NCBI RefSeq assembly: GCF_963378085.1
Contig: NZ_OY726395.1
Coordinates: forward strand, 496,001 to 560,000
DNA from: Mycolicibacterium sp. MU0050
GTDB taxonomy: Bacteria; Actinomycetota; Actinomycetes; Mycobacteriales; Mycobacteriaceae
DNA: 64,000 nt
Direction of reading: 5' to 3'
The notes beneath the pieces were generated by a model. It saw nothing but the letters and a program-made list of their open reading frames with translations. It was not told the origin of the DNA and made no database searches. Below are positions 37,197 through 46,303 of this stretch, in pieces; within the stretch, counting starts at the first letter, position 1, and every line of letters begins with the position of its first letter. The translations under genes were made by a program, and so were the position numbers.

Positions 37197-38318
37197 ATGC
37201 GTACGGAACTTTGCGATCGGTTCGGCATCGAATACCCGATCTTCGTCTTCACCCCGTCGGAGAAGGTCGCGGCCGCGGTCACCCGCGCCGGCGGCCTGGG
37301 CGTCCTGGGGTGCGTGCGGTTCAACGACCCCGACGACCTCGAGAACGTCCTGTGCTGGATGGACGAGAACACCGACGGAAAGCCGTACGGCGTCGACGTC
37401 GTGATGCCCGCCAAGGTGCCCACCGAGGGCAGCGCCGTCGACATCAACAAGCTGATCCCGCAGACCCACCGGGACTTCGTCGACAAGACGCTGGCCGAAC
37501 TCGGCGTTCCGCCGCTGTCCGAGGACAACGACCGCAACGAGGGCGTGCTGGGCTGGCTGCACTCGGTCGCGCGCAGCCACGTCGACGTCGCGCTCAAGCA
37601 CCCCATCAAGCTCATTGCGAACGCGCTGGGCTCCCCGCCCAAGGACGTCATCGACCAGGTGCACGCCGCCGGCGTTCCCGTTGCGGCCCTTGCCGGTTCG
37701 GCCAAGCACGCGCTGCGGCACGTGGAGAACGGCGTCGACATCGTCGTCGCGCAGGGCCACGAAGCCGGCGGACATACCGGTGAGATCGGGTCGATGGTGT
37801 TGTGGCCGGAGATCGTCGACGCCCTCGACGGCAAGGCCCCGGTGCTGGCCGCCGGCGGCATCGGTACCGGCCGCCAGGTGGGCGCCGCGCTGGCGCTGGG
37901 CGCGCAGGGCGTGTGGATGGGCTCGGCGTTCCTGACGGCCGCCGAATACGACCTCGGGGTGCGGCTGGAGTCCGGCCGCTCGGTGGTGCAGGAGGCCATG
38001 CTGAAGGCCACCTCCGCCGACACCGTGCGCCGCCGGATCTACACCGGTAAGCCGGCCCGGCTGCTCAAGAGCCGCTGGACCGATGCCTGGGACGCCGAGG
38101 GCGCCCCCGAGCCGTTGCCGATGCCGCTGCAGAACATCCTGGTCAGCGAGGCGCATCAGCGGATGAGCGAATCCACCGACCCGACCACGGTCGCAATGCC
38201 GGTCGGACAGATCGTCGGCCGGATGAACGAGATCCGGCCGGTCGCCGACATCATCGCCGAGCTGGTCAGCGGGTTCGAGGACGCGTCCAAGCGGTTGGAC
38301 GCCATCCGCGAGGGCTGA
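37197..38318 (+). CDS. Nitronate monooxygenase-family FMN protein
   Basis: 373 aa, ATG directly after the fadD19 stop. TIM-barrel of the NPD/2-nitropropane dioxygenase family: CDRFGIEYPIFVF, RAGGLGVLG, AQGHEAGGHTGEIGS (flavin phosphate and His loop), and AAGGIGTGRQVGAALALGAQGVWMGSAFL. The homologue IpdC (Rv3553) reduces a ring C/D intermediate of cholesterol, which shows that this fold can act as a steroid-CoA oxidoreductase. Here the linkage is to fadD19, so a side-chain acyl-CoA redox step is a possible role. True nitronate oxidation is the alternative. Confidence 0.85.
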   Translation: MRTELCDRFGIEYPIFVFTPSEKVAAAVTRAGGLGVLGCVRFNDPDDLENVLCWMDENTDGKPYGVDVVMPAKVPTEGSAVDINKLIPQTHRDFVDKTLAELGVPPLSEDNDRNEGVLGWLHSVARSHVDVALKHPIKLIANALGSPPKDVIDQVHAAGVPVAALAGSAKHALRHVENGVDIVVAQGHEAGGHTGEIGSMVLWPEIVDALDGKAPVLAAGGIGTGRQVGAALALGAQGVWMGSAFLTAAEYDLGVRLESGRSVVQEAMLKATSADTVRRRIYTGKPARLLKSRWTDAWDAEGAPEPLPMPLQNILVSEAHQRMSESTDPTTVAMPVGQIVGRMNEIRPVADIIAELVSGFEDASKRLDAIREG

Positions 38319-38324
38319 CCCCGC

Positions 38325-38342
38325 GACGCCGGTCGCGGCGTC
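38325..38342 (+). terminator. Short hairpin after the flavoprotein gene
   Basis: A 7-bp stem gacgccg/cggcgtc with a 4-nt loop begins 7 nt after the stop. No T-run follows, so it may be a weak terminator or only a local structure between two same-strand genes. Confidence 0.35.
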
Positions 38343-38367
38343 GTCGGCTGGGCTAGAGTCGACCACG

Positions 38368-38430
38368 ATGACGGCCGACGAGCTACAGGGTTTCCGGGTC
38401 TGCATCGAACCCGAGGTGAGCCGACCGTGA
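38368..38430 (+). CDS. 20-codon small ORF overlapping the IlvX-like start
   Basis: ATG 38368 follows a TAGAGT hexamer (38354-38359) at -10-like distance, so it could be a leaderless leader cistron. It reads MTADELQGFRVCIEPEVSRP, and its TGA overlaps the GTG of the next gene (GTGA). It could couple translation into ilvX. Alternatively it is chance. Confidence 0.35.
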   Translation: MTADELQGFRVCIEPEVSRP

Positions 38431-39989
38431 ACGGTGCCCGGACCCTGCTGTCGACGCTGGTGGACGAGGGCGTCGAAGTCTGCTTCGCCAATCCGGGCAC
38501 CTCGGAGATGCATTTCGTGGCCGCCCTGGACGATGTCCCCGAAATGCGCAGCGTGCTGGCGCTGTTCGAGGGCGTGGCCACCGGTGCGGCCGACGGCTAC
38601 GCCCGCATCGCCGACAAGCCGGCCGCGGTGTTGCTGCACCTGGGGCCGGGGCTGGCCAACGGGCTGGCCAACCTGCACAACGCCCGTCGCGCGCACGTCC
38701 CGATGCTGGTGGTCGTCGGCGACCACGCGACCTACCACAAGCGCTACGACGCACCGCTGGAATCCGACATCGAGGCGCTGGCCGGCAGCGTCTCGGGCTG
38801 GGTGCACCGAACCGAGAACGTGGCCGACATCGCCGCCGATGCCCGTGCCGCGGTGGCGGCCGGCCGGTCCGGGGTGGTCGCCACGCTGATCCTGCCCGCC
38901 GATGTGTCCTGGAACCAAGCCTCGATACCTGATGCGGGGCAGTCGATCTCGTCGACCCGCGGCGCGCAGCGCGACGACGGCGCGGTGCGCGCCGCGGCCG
39001 AGGTGCTGCGCTCCGGCGCCCGCACAGTGATCCTGATCGGGGGCGACGCGACCCGGATCGCGGGGCTGTCGGCCGCGACCAGAATCGCGGCGGCCACGGG
39101 CGCCCGCGTGCTCTGCGAGACCTTCCCCACCCGGCTGCAACGCGGGGCCGGCGTGCCCGCGGTCGACCGGCTGGGCTACTTCGCCGAGGCCGCCGAGGCG
39201 CAGCTGGCCGGCGCGCAGCATCTGATCCTGGCCGGTGCCGCGTCGCCGGTGTCGTTCTTCGCCTACCCGGGCAAGCGCAGCGACCTCGTTCCCGACGGCT
39301 GCCGGGTGCACACCCTGGCCGAATATGCCGGAGCCGCAGCGGCGTTGGAGCAACTGGCCGACGAGCTGGCGCCGGGCACCGAGGCCGCCGTGGCGCCGCC
39401 GGGACGCCCCGAGATGCCGAGCGGCCCGCTCACCGCGGTGTCGGTGTCGGCCGTCGTCGGCGCGATGTTGCCCGAGCGGGCCATCATCGTCGACGAGTCC
39501 AACACGGCCGGCGTCACCCTGGCGGCCGGCACGGCCGGCGCCCCCGCGCATGACGTGCTGACGCTCACCGGTGGGGCCATCGGTTACGGGATGCCGACGG
39601 CGGTGGGCGCGGCAATCGCGGCCCCGGATCGCCCGGTGCTGTCGCTGCAGGCCGACGGTGCCGCGATGTACACCGTCTCCGCGCTGTGGACGCAGGCACG
39701 GGAACAGTTGGACGTCACCACCGTGATCCTCAACAACGGGGCCTACGACATCCTGCGGATCGAACTGCAGCGCGTCGGAGCCGAAGCGGCCACCGACCCT
39801 GGACCCAAGGCGCGTGATCTGCTCGACATCGGTCGTCCCACAATGGATTTCGTGCAGCTGGCCCAGGGGATGGGAGTCCCCGCCCGCCGGGCTACCACCG
39901 CCGAGGCGCTCGCCGCGGCGCTGGCGTGGGCGTTCGAAGAGCCCGGCCCGCACCTGATCGAGGCCGTGATCCCGTCGCTGCTCGGTTAG
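38427..39989 (+). CDS. ilvX: ThDP-dependent acetohydroxyacid-synthase-like protein IlvX
   Basis: 520 aa from a GTG at 38427. The N-terminal ThDP Pyr domain has the cofactor-activating Glu in LALFEGVATGAADGYA, a central Rossmann-like domain, and a C-terminal PP domain with the metal-binding QADGAAMYTVSALWT ... NNGAYDI motif. In M. tuberculosis Rv3509c (IlvX) sits in the same neighbourhood, between fadD19 and fadD17/fadE26-27. The enzyme lacks evidence for branched-chain amino-acid synthesis here. A C-C ligation or cleavage, or acyl-CoA lyase-type reaction on a sterol or side-chain product, is conceivable (inference). It converges on fadD17 with a 52-bp gap. Confidence 0.85.
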   Translation: MNGARTLLSTLVDEGVEVCFANPGTSEMHFVAALDDVPEMRSVLALFEGVATGAADGYARIADKPAAVLLHLGPGLANGLANLHNARRAHVPMLVVVGDHATYHKRYDAPLESDIEALAGSVSGWVHRTENVADIAADARAAVAAGRSGVVATLILPADVSWNQASIPDAGQSISSTRGAQRDDGAVRAAAEVLRSGARTVILIGGDATRIAGLSAATRIAAATGARVLCETFPTRLQRGAGVPAVDRLGYFAEAAEAQLAGAQHLILAGAASPVSFFAYPGKRSDLVPDGCRVHTLAEYAGAAAALEQLADELAPGTEAAVAPPGRPEMPSGPLTAVSVSAVVGAMLPERAIIVDESNTAGVTLAAGTAGAPAHDVLTLTGGAIGYGMPTAVGAAIAAPDRPVLSLQADGAAMYTVSALWTQAREQLDVTTVILNNGAYDILRIELQRVGAEAATDPGPKARDLLDIGRPTMDFVQLAQGMGVPARRATTAEALAAALAWAFEEPGPHLIEAVIPSLLG

Positions 39990-40041
39990 ACAGGTCCGAA
40001 TACTGCGCCGAGATCGACGAAATGCCGGAAACCACTCGCAC

Positions 40042-41637
40042 TTATCGGCCCAAAGGTGAGTTTGGGCGGGGGATGGGGAGGACCGGGTCGGCGCAGTCGG
40101 TGCCCTCGGCGCTCAGCTGCCGCTTGAGCACCTTGAAGGTCTCGGTGCGTGGCAGCGCGGTGCTCAACCGGAGCTGGGACGGCCACTGCTTGGGTCCCAG
40201 ATCGCCTTGCCGGCTGAGGAACTCGACGAAGTCGTCGACGTCGAACGCATCGACGTCCGGTAGTACCAGGGCCGCCATCACCTGATCGCCGACGGCCGGG
40301 TCGGGAATCGGATATACCGCGACCTCGGTGACCCCCGGGTAACGCATCAGGATCCGCTCGATGGGCGCGGTGCCGAGGTTCTCCCCGTCGACCCGCATCC
40401 AGTCGCCGAGGCGGCCGGCGAAGTACGCGAAGCCCGCCTCGTCGCGGTAAGCCAGGTCGCCGCTGTGGTACATGCCGCCGGACATCCGCTCGGCCTCGGC
40501 CTCCGGATCCCGGTAATAGCCGCGGAACTGCCCGGGACCCGCGGTGTTCACCAGCTCGCCGATGACGCCCGGTGGGCAGGGATCGCCGGTCTCGACGTCG
40601 ACGATGTCGATGCCGCCCACCAGGGGGCCCAGCGCGCCGTCCGGGGTGTCGGGGGTACGGGCGATGGACACCCCGCCCTCGCTGGATCCGAAGCCGTCGA
40701 CCACCTGGACCGCGAACCGCTCGGCGAACCGGGTCAGGTCGCGCGGCGCGCCCTCGTTGCCGTAGGCCACCCGCAGGGGGTTGTCGGTGTCGTCGGCGCG
40801 CTCGGGGGTGGCCAGGATGTAGGACAGCGGCTTGCCGACGTAGTTCGCATACGTGGCGCCGAAGCGGCGGGTGTCGGGGATGAACTGCGACGCGGAGAAC
40901 TTGCGCCGCAACGCAATCGAGGCCCCCGCGGCGACCGCCGGCGCCCATCCGGCCATCACCGCGTTGGAGTGGAACAGCGGCATCGACAGATAGCAGGTGT
41001 CGGCGGCACCCAGGCCGAAGCGCTCGGCGAGCATCACGCCCGGCACCGCGACCTTCTCGTGCGTACAACGCACCGCCTTCGGGTCGCCGCTGGTTCCGGA
41101 GGTGAAGATGAGCATGAACAAGTCGTCGGGGTCGGCCTGCCGGAAGGCGACCGGTGCGCCCCGGTGGCCCGCCAGTTCGGCGGCGAAATCATCGGATTCG
41201 ACGTCCACGACCGAAAGTCCCGCCGCGGCGTCGCGTCCGCTGGAATCGACGAGCACCAACTGGCAGTCGGCCTTGTCGATGTCGCGCTGCAGCGCCGCCC
41301 CGCGCCGGGTGGGATTCAATCCCACCGGGACGATGCCGGCGAGCGCCGCGGCGACCAGCACCGTGCCGAAGAACGGCGTGTTGCCGAGCAGCACGCCGAC
41401 GTGCCGCGGGGCGTCCGGGCGCAGGCGGGCGGACAGCGCCGCGGCCAAGTCGGCACCCGCCTGGATGTGCTCGCGCCAGCTCACGAACGACACAGGCGCG
41501 TCCGGGTCGTCCCCGGAGTACACCCCGCGGTCGTCGACCTCGGCCAGCGCGGCCAACAGCCCCGACACCGTCGCGCGATTCTGGCGTGATCCGCCACGGT
41601 CACCGTGTGCGATCACGCCCAAATCACTGGTGCTCAC
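40042..41637 (-). CDS. fadD17: Acyl-CoA synthetase FadD17
   Basis: 531 aa from a GTG at 41637, three bases after the fadE27 stop. ANL motifs are LIFTSGTSGDPKAV, GFGSSEGGVSI, YHSGDLAYRDEAGFAYFAGRLGDWMRVDGENL and the terminal Lys region LPRTETFKVLKRQL. Together with FadD19 it is a CoA ligase for sterol side-chain acids; family studies suggest shorter C24/C22 carboxylates for this clade. It is the last gene of the fadE26-fadE27-fadD17 unit. The order fits Rv3504-Rv3506. Confidence 0.9.
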   Translation of the reverse strand: MSTSDLGVIAHGDRGGSRQNRATVSGLLAALAEVDDRGVYSGDDPDAPVSFVSWREHIQAGADLAAALSARLRPDAPRHVGVLLGNTPFFGTVLVAAALAGIVPVGLNPTRRGAALQRDIDKADCQLVLVDSSGRDAAAGLSVVDVESDDFAAELAGHRGAPVAFRQADPDDLFMLIFTSGTSGDPKAVRCTHEKVAVPGVMLAERFGLGAADTCYLSMPLFHSNAVMAGWAPAVAAGASIALRRKFSASQFIPDTRRFGATYANYVGKPLSYILATPERADDTDNPLRVAYGNEGAPRDLTRFAERFAVQVVDGFGSSEGGVSIARTPDTPDGALGPLVGGIDIVDVETGDPCPPGVIGELVNTAGPGQFRGYYRDPEAEAERMSGGMYHSGDLAYRDEAGFAYFAGRLGDWMRVDGENLGTAPIERILMRYPGVTEVAVYPIPDPAVGDQVMAALVLPDVDAFDVDDFVEFLSRQGDLGPKQWPSQLRLSTALPRTETFKVLKRQLSAEGTDCADPVLPIPRPNSPLGR

Positions 41638-41640
41638 GGA

Positions 41641-42750
41641 TCAGGTGGGGGTCTCGGCCAGTTCGCCGCCAATGGCCAACAACTGGCCGGTGGCGCTGCC
41701 GAGGGCGAACTCGGTCTGCTTGGCGGCCAGGAAGTACCGGTGCACCGGGTGGTCGATGTCGATGCCCACCCCGCCGTGCACGTGCACCGCGGTGTGCGCG
41801 ACCCGGTGTCCGGCCTCGGCTGCCCAGAAAGCGGCGCTACGCAGGTCCACCGCGGCCGGCAGGTTCTCCGAGAGCCGCCACGCGGCCTGGGTCAGCGTCA
41901 GGCGCAGGGCCTTGACGTCGATGTAGCCGTCGGCCAGCCGAGACGACACCGCCTGGAAGCTACCGATCGGGCGGTCGAACTGCTCGCGTTCCCGGGCGTA
42001 CTGCGCGGTCAGCTCCAGGGCGCGGTCGAGGACTCCGAGCTGATAGGCGGTCAGCCCCAACAGTTGCCGGGCGGTCAACCAATCCAGGACCTCCTGGCCG
42101 ACCGCGACATCACCGACCAGACGATCGGAGTCCACGGGCACGGCCTGCAGTTGCAGGTGTCCGACGCTGCCGCGGCCGGTGGTGCTCAAGGCGGTGACCG
42201 TGACACCGGGATCCTGGGCGGAGATCAGGAACACCGCGGTCCCGGACTCGGTTTCGGCCGGCACCAGGAACGCCTCGGCCGAGGCGGCGTAACCCACCTG
42301 CGTGCGGGCGCCGGTGAGCTGGTAGCCGGCACCGTCGGAGTGCGCGCGGACGGGGCCCTGGCCCATCTCCGCGGCCAGCGCCACGGTGAGCACCTTGCTG
42401 CCGGCGACGGCGGGTTTGGCCCACTGTTCCTGCAGCGCAGTTGATCCGAAGGCAGCCAGCGCCCCGGCGGCCAGCAACACCGAATCCAGATAGGGGACCG
42501 CGGCCAGCTGCCGGCCCAGGGCCTCCAGCACCGCGGTCTGCTCGAGCACCCCATAGCCGCCGCCGTCGAGACTCTCCGGCGCCGCGGTCGAGAGCACATC
42601 GGCCTCGGCCAGCTTGGCCCACAGGTCCTTGTCAAACCGTTCCTCGAGCCCGTCGAGCATCCGCTGATGTTCGGGCGTGCAGACGGATTCGGTGATGGTG
42701 CGAACCAGGCCGCCGAGGTCGTCGGCGGCTTCCGGCCAGGTGAAGTCCAT
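41641..42750 (-). CDS. fadE27: Acyl-CoA dehydrogenase subunit FadE27 (ChsE5-type)
   Basis: 369 aa. Acyl-CoA dehydrogenase fold with the C-terminal segment REREQFDRPIGSFQAVSSRLADGYIDV and the AVHVHGGVGIDIDHPVHRYF motif that binds the FAD adenine/ribityl region. The family's catalytic Glu position is not obvious in it. FadE26-FadE27 form an alpha2-beta2 heterotetramer (ChsE4-ChsE5) that dehydrogenates the C8/C5 side-chain acyl-CoA, with one active site per heterodimer carried by FadE26. Starts 18 nt after fadE26. Confidence 0.9.
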   Translation of the reverse strand: MDFTWPEAADDLGGLVRTITESVCTPEHQRMLDGLEERFDKDLWAKLAEADVLSTAAPESLDGGGYGVLEQTAVLEALGRQLAAVPYLDSVLLAAGALAAFGSTALQEQWAKPAVAGSKVLTVALAAEMGQGPVRAHSDGAGYQLTGARTQVGYAASAEAFLVPAETESGTAVFLISAQDPGVTVTALSTTGRGSVGHLQLQAVPVDSDRLVGDVAVGQEVLDWLTARQLLGLTAYQLGVLDRALELTAQYAREREQFDRPIGSFQAVSSRLADGYIDVKALRLTLTQAAWRLSENLPAAVDLRSAAFWAAEAGHRVAHTAVHVHGGVGIDIDHPVHRYFLAAKQTEFALGSATGQLLAIGGELAETPT

Positions 42751-42768
42751 GTGAATCCCTGCTTTCCG

Positions 42769-43950
<1,182 letters not shown>

Positions 43951-44011
43951 GCGCGCTCCCTCGCGTCTCGGGCGGTCCGCTGAGTGTGGACGACCCGTTT
44001 ACCGCATCGGT

Positions 44012-44029
44012 TGTAACACGTTCTAGTCT
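44012..44029. promoter_or_regulatory. KstR-like operator between fadE26 and fdxD
   Basis: 44012-44025 reads tgtaacacgttcta and fits the consensus. The rightward -10 TAGTCT (44024-44029) overlaps its end. fdxD then has an ~95-nt leader with a GGGAGGAG site just before its ATG, and fadE26 starts 61 nt to the left. One site can control both units. Confidence 0.8.
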
Positions 44030-44131
44030 TGGGGTCCACAACGGTGCAAGACTGACCCCAGGGCCCAGGGGTCCTATTCTGATTGCGAGCCAGTCGGACC
44101 AGCCCCTGAACAGGAGTGGGAGGAGATTGTC

Positions 44132-44323
44132 ATGCGGGTGCACATTGACCGCGACCGATGTGAAGGTAACGCGATCTGCGTGGGCATTGCCCCGGACCTC
44201 TTCGATCTCGACGACGACGAGTACGCCGTGATGAAGGTCGACGTGGTGCCTGCCGACCAAGAAGAACTCGCCCAGCAGGCGATCGCGGAGTGCCCGCGCG
44301 CCGCGCTGAGCCGGGAAGACTAG
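44132..44323 (+). CDS. fdxD: [3Fe-4S] ferredoxin FdxD
   Basis: 63 aa. Cluster ligands are Cys10, Cys16 (CEGNAIC) and Cys54 (CP), the CX5C...CP pattern of single-cluster [3Fe-4S] ferredoxins that serve actinobacterial P450s. The start is fixed by a GGGAGGAG site 7 nt upstream. It would carry electrons to CYP142 or another steroid P450. It precedes hsd4A by 12 nt and is the first gene after the KstR-like site at 44012. Confidence 0.93.
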   Translation: MRVHIDRDRCEGNAICVGIAPDLFDLDDDEYAVMKVDVVPADQEELAQQAIAECPRAALSRED

Positions 44324-44335
44324 AGGTATTCGTAA

Positions 44336-45265
44336 GTGACATCGAACGTGACGCAGGATTCGGCCGCGTTGGACCTGTCCGGGAAGGTCGCCGTGGTGAC
44401 CGGCGCCGCGGCCGGCCTGGGTCGCGCCGAGGCCATCGGTCTGGCGCGGTCCGGGGCGACGGTCGTGGTCAACGACATCGCCAAGGCGCTCGACGCTTCC
44501 GATGTGCTCGACGAGATCGCCGCGGCCGGTAGCAAGGGCGTCGCGGTCGCCGGTGACGTCAGCGCGCGCTCCACCGCCGACGAACTGGTGGCCACGGCCG
44601 ACGGTCTGGGCGGGTTGAGCATCGTCGTCAACAACGCGGGCATCACCCGGGACCGAATGCTGTTCAACATGTCCGACGAGGACTTCGACGCTGTCGTTGC
44701 GGTGCATCTGCGCGGCCATTTCCTGCTCACCCGCAATGCGGCCGCCTACTGGCGGAACAAGGCTAAGCAGTCCGAGGACGGGAAGGTCTATGGCCGCCTG
44801 GTGAACACCTCCTCGGAGGCCGGGCTCGGGGGTCCCCCGGGGCAGGCCAACTACGGGGCCGCCAAGGCCGGCATCACCGCCCTGACGGTCTCGGCCGCGC
44901 GGGGTTTGAGCCGGTACGGCGTGCGCGCGAACGTGATTTGCCCGCGGGCCCGGACGCCGATGACGGCGGAGACGTTCGGCGCGGCGCCGGACCTCGCCGA
45001 CGGTGAGGTGGACAGCCTGTCGCCCGAGCACGTCGTCACGCTCGTGCGGTACCTGGCAGCGCCTGCGTCCGAAGCGGTCAACGGGCAGGTCTTCATCGTT
45101 TATGGTCCATCTGTGGCGCTGGTGGCGGCGCCCGTGCTGGAACAGACCTTCAGCGCGACGGGTGACGCGTGGGATCCCGCAGCGCTGGGTGAGGCGGTGG
45201 GGAGCTACTTTGCCGACCGGGATCCCGATCGGATGTTTTCGTCCGTGGGCCTCCTCGACGACTGA
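44336..45265 (+). CDS. hsd4A: Short-chain dehydrogenase Hsd4A (17-beta-hydroxysteroid/steroid-hydroxyacyl-CoA dehydrogenase)
   Basis: 309 aa from a GTG at 44336. NAD-binding VAVVTGAAAGLGRAEAIGLARSGA, NNAG in VVNNAGITRD, catalytic Ser in NTSSEAG and YGAAK (YxxxK). Hsd4A/Rv3502c oxidises 17-hydroxy and 22-hydroxyacyl-CoA intermediates in cholesterol side-chain breakdown. The long C-terminal extension after TAETFGAAPD is part of this family. It shares the fdxD promoter and is followed by the mce4 promoter. Confidence 0.92.
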   Translation: MTSNVTQDSAALDLSGKVAVVTGAAAGLGRAEAIGLARSGATVVVNDIAKALDASDVLDEIAAAGSKGVAVAGDVSARSTADELVATADGLGGLSIVVNNAGITRDRMLFNMSDEDFDAVVAVHLRGHFLLTRNAAAYWRNKAKQSEDGKVYGRLVNTSSEAGLGGPPGQANYGAAKAGITALTVSAARGLSRYGVRANVICPRARTPMTAETFGAAPDLADGEVDSLSPEHVVTLVRYLAAPASEAVNGQVFIVYGPSVALVAAPVLEQTFSATGDAWDPAALGEAVGSYFADRDPDRMFSSVGLLDD

Positions 45266-45300
45266 CGCCGCCGACCGGGTGGAGTGAGGAGATCTGCGGT

Positions 45301-45314
45301 TAGAACACGTTCTA
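45301..45314. promoter_or_regulatory. KstR-like operator upstream of mce4 (distal)
   Basis: tagaacacgttcta is a full match to TnnAACnnGTTnnA and is palindromic. It sits 88 bp upstream of the proximal site (45389), centre to centre, and 36 nt after the hsd4A stop. Confidence 0.8.
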
Positions 45315-45380
45315 GAATGGTGTTCGTCACAATCGCTGTGACCTGGACAAATTCAAGGATTATGTCTCATTATCGGAGCT

Positions 45381-45410
45381 TTGACACTGCGAACACGTTC
45401 TAGTTACTAT
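45381..45410 (+). promoter_or_regulatory. mce4 promoter with a KstR-like operator in its spacer
   Basis: A canonical -35 TTGACA (45381-45386), an 18-bp spacer and a -10 TACTAT (45405-45410) are present. The spacer holds gcgaacacgttcta (45389-45402), matching the KstR consensus except the first base. A repressor here would directly exclude RNA polymerase. The predicted start is about 45417. Confidence 0.75.
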
Positions 45411-45444
45411 GATCCGTCTCACTGGGTAGGCCTCTGCCCCAGGG

Positions 45445-45495
45445 ATGAACACGGAGGTCGGGACCGCGTTTGCGCGGTCTTCGCCATGGTTGTAA
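45445..45495 (+). CDS. 16-codon upstream ORF and hairpin in the mce4 leader
   Basis: In the ~120-nt untranslated leader an ATG at 45445 opens MNTEVGTAFARSSPWL, ending at 45493-45495. The perfect 7-bp hairpin gaccgcg/cgcggtc with loop tttg (45462-45479) lies inside it. A leader peptide and structure could modulate translation or elongation into yrbE4A; this is only a positional inference. Confidence 0.3.
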   Translation: MNTEVGTAFARSSPWL

Positions 45496-45538
45496 ACGGA
45501 CGTCGGACAAGCCATCTCGAGCGAGAAGGGAACCCAGG

Positions 45539-46303
45539 TTGATCGAACAGCTCGCGGTTCCGGCTCGGGCCGTGGGCGGCTTCTTCGAAATGTCGATCGA
45601 AACCTTCCGGACGATGTTCCGGCGCCCGTTTCAGTTCCGGGAGTTCCTCGACCAGACGTGGATGATCGCGCGGGTCTCGCTGGTCCCGACGCTGCTGGTG
45701 TCGATCCCGTTCACGGTGCTCGTCGCGTTCACCCTCAACATTCTGCTGCGTGAGATCGGCGCGGCCGACCTCTCCGGCGCCGGCACGGCCTTCGGCACCG
45801 TGACCCAGTTGGGCCCGGTGGTGACCGTGCTGGTGGTTGCCGGCGCCGGCGCCACCGCCATCTGCGCGGACCTCGGCGCGCGCACCATCCGCGAGGAGAT
45901 CGATGCCATGCGGGTGCTGGGCATCGACCCGATCCACCGACTGGTGGTGCCGCGCGTGCTCGCCTCGACGTTCGTGGCGCTGTTGCTCAACGGACTGGTC
46001 TGTGCCATCGGGCTGGCCGGCGGCTACGCGTTCTCCGTCTTCCTGCAGGGCGTCAACCCCGGGGCGTTCATCAACGGGCTGACGGTGCTGACCGGCCTGC
46101 CCGAACTGCTGCTGGCGGAGGTCAAGGCGTTGCTGTTCGGCGTCGTCGCCGGCCTGGTGGGCTGCTACCGCGGGCTGACCGTCAAGGGTGGCCCCAAGGG
46201 CGTCGGCGTCGCCGTCAACGAGACCGTCGTCTACGCCTTCATCTGTCTGTTCGTCATCAACGTGTTGATGACGGCCATCGGCGTGCGGGTGCTGGAGTCA
46301 TGA
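45539..46303 (+). CDS. yrbE4A: YrbE4A, MlaE-type permease of the Mce4 importer
   Basis: 254 aa from a TTG at 45539 (LIEQLAVPARAVGG), which gives the usual length and has GAGAAGGG upstream; the in-frame codons further upstream are leader. Five or six membrane helices. The MlaE motif is seen in TQLGPVVTVLVVAGAGATAICADLGARTIREEIDAMRVLGIDPI, whose EExDAM segment contacts the MceG ATPase. Cholesterol enters through the Mce4 hexamer and this permease. Ends in an ATGA overlap with yrbE4B. Confidence 0.94.
   Translation: MIEQLAVPARAVGGFFEMSIETFRTMFRRPFQFREFLDQTWMIARVSLVPTLLVSIPFTVLVAFTLNILLREIGAADLSGAGTAFGTVTQLGPVVTVLVVAGAGATAICADLGARTIREEIDAMRVLGIDPIHRLVVPRVLASTFVALLLNGLVCAIGLAGGYAFSVFLQGVNPGAFINGLTVLTGLPELLLAEVKALLFGVVAGLVGCYRGLTVKGGPKGVGVAVNETVVYAFICLFVINVLMTAIGVRVLES

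Noticed and set aside
35598..39953. A 1451-codon open frame on the minus strand
   Set aside because: It lies antisense to fadD19, the flavoprotein gene and ilvX, which have full domains. Its Arg/Gly/His-rich composition is typical of a frame kept open by high GC at third positions.
45389..45402. Counting the proximal mce4 site as a full KstR consensus match
   Set aside because: Its first base is G instead of T, so it is reported as near-consensus within the promoter entry rather than as a separate perfect operator.
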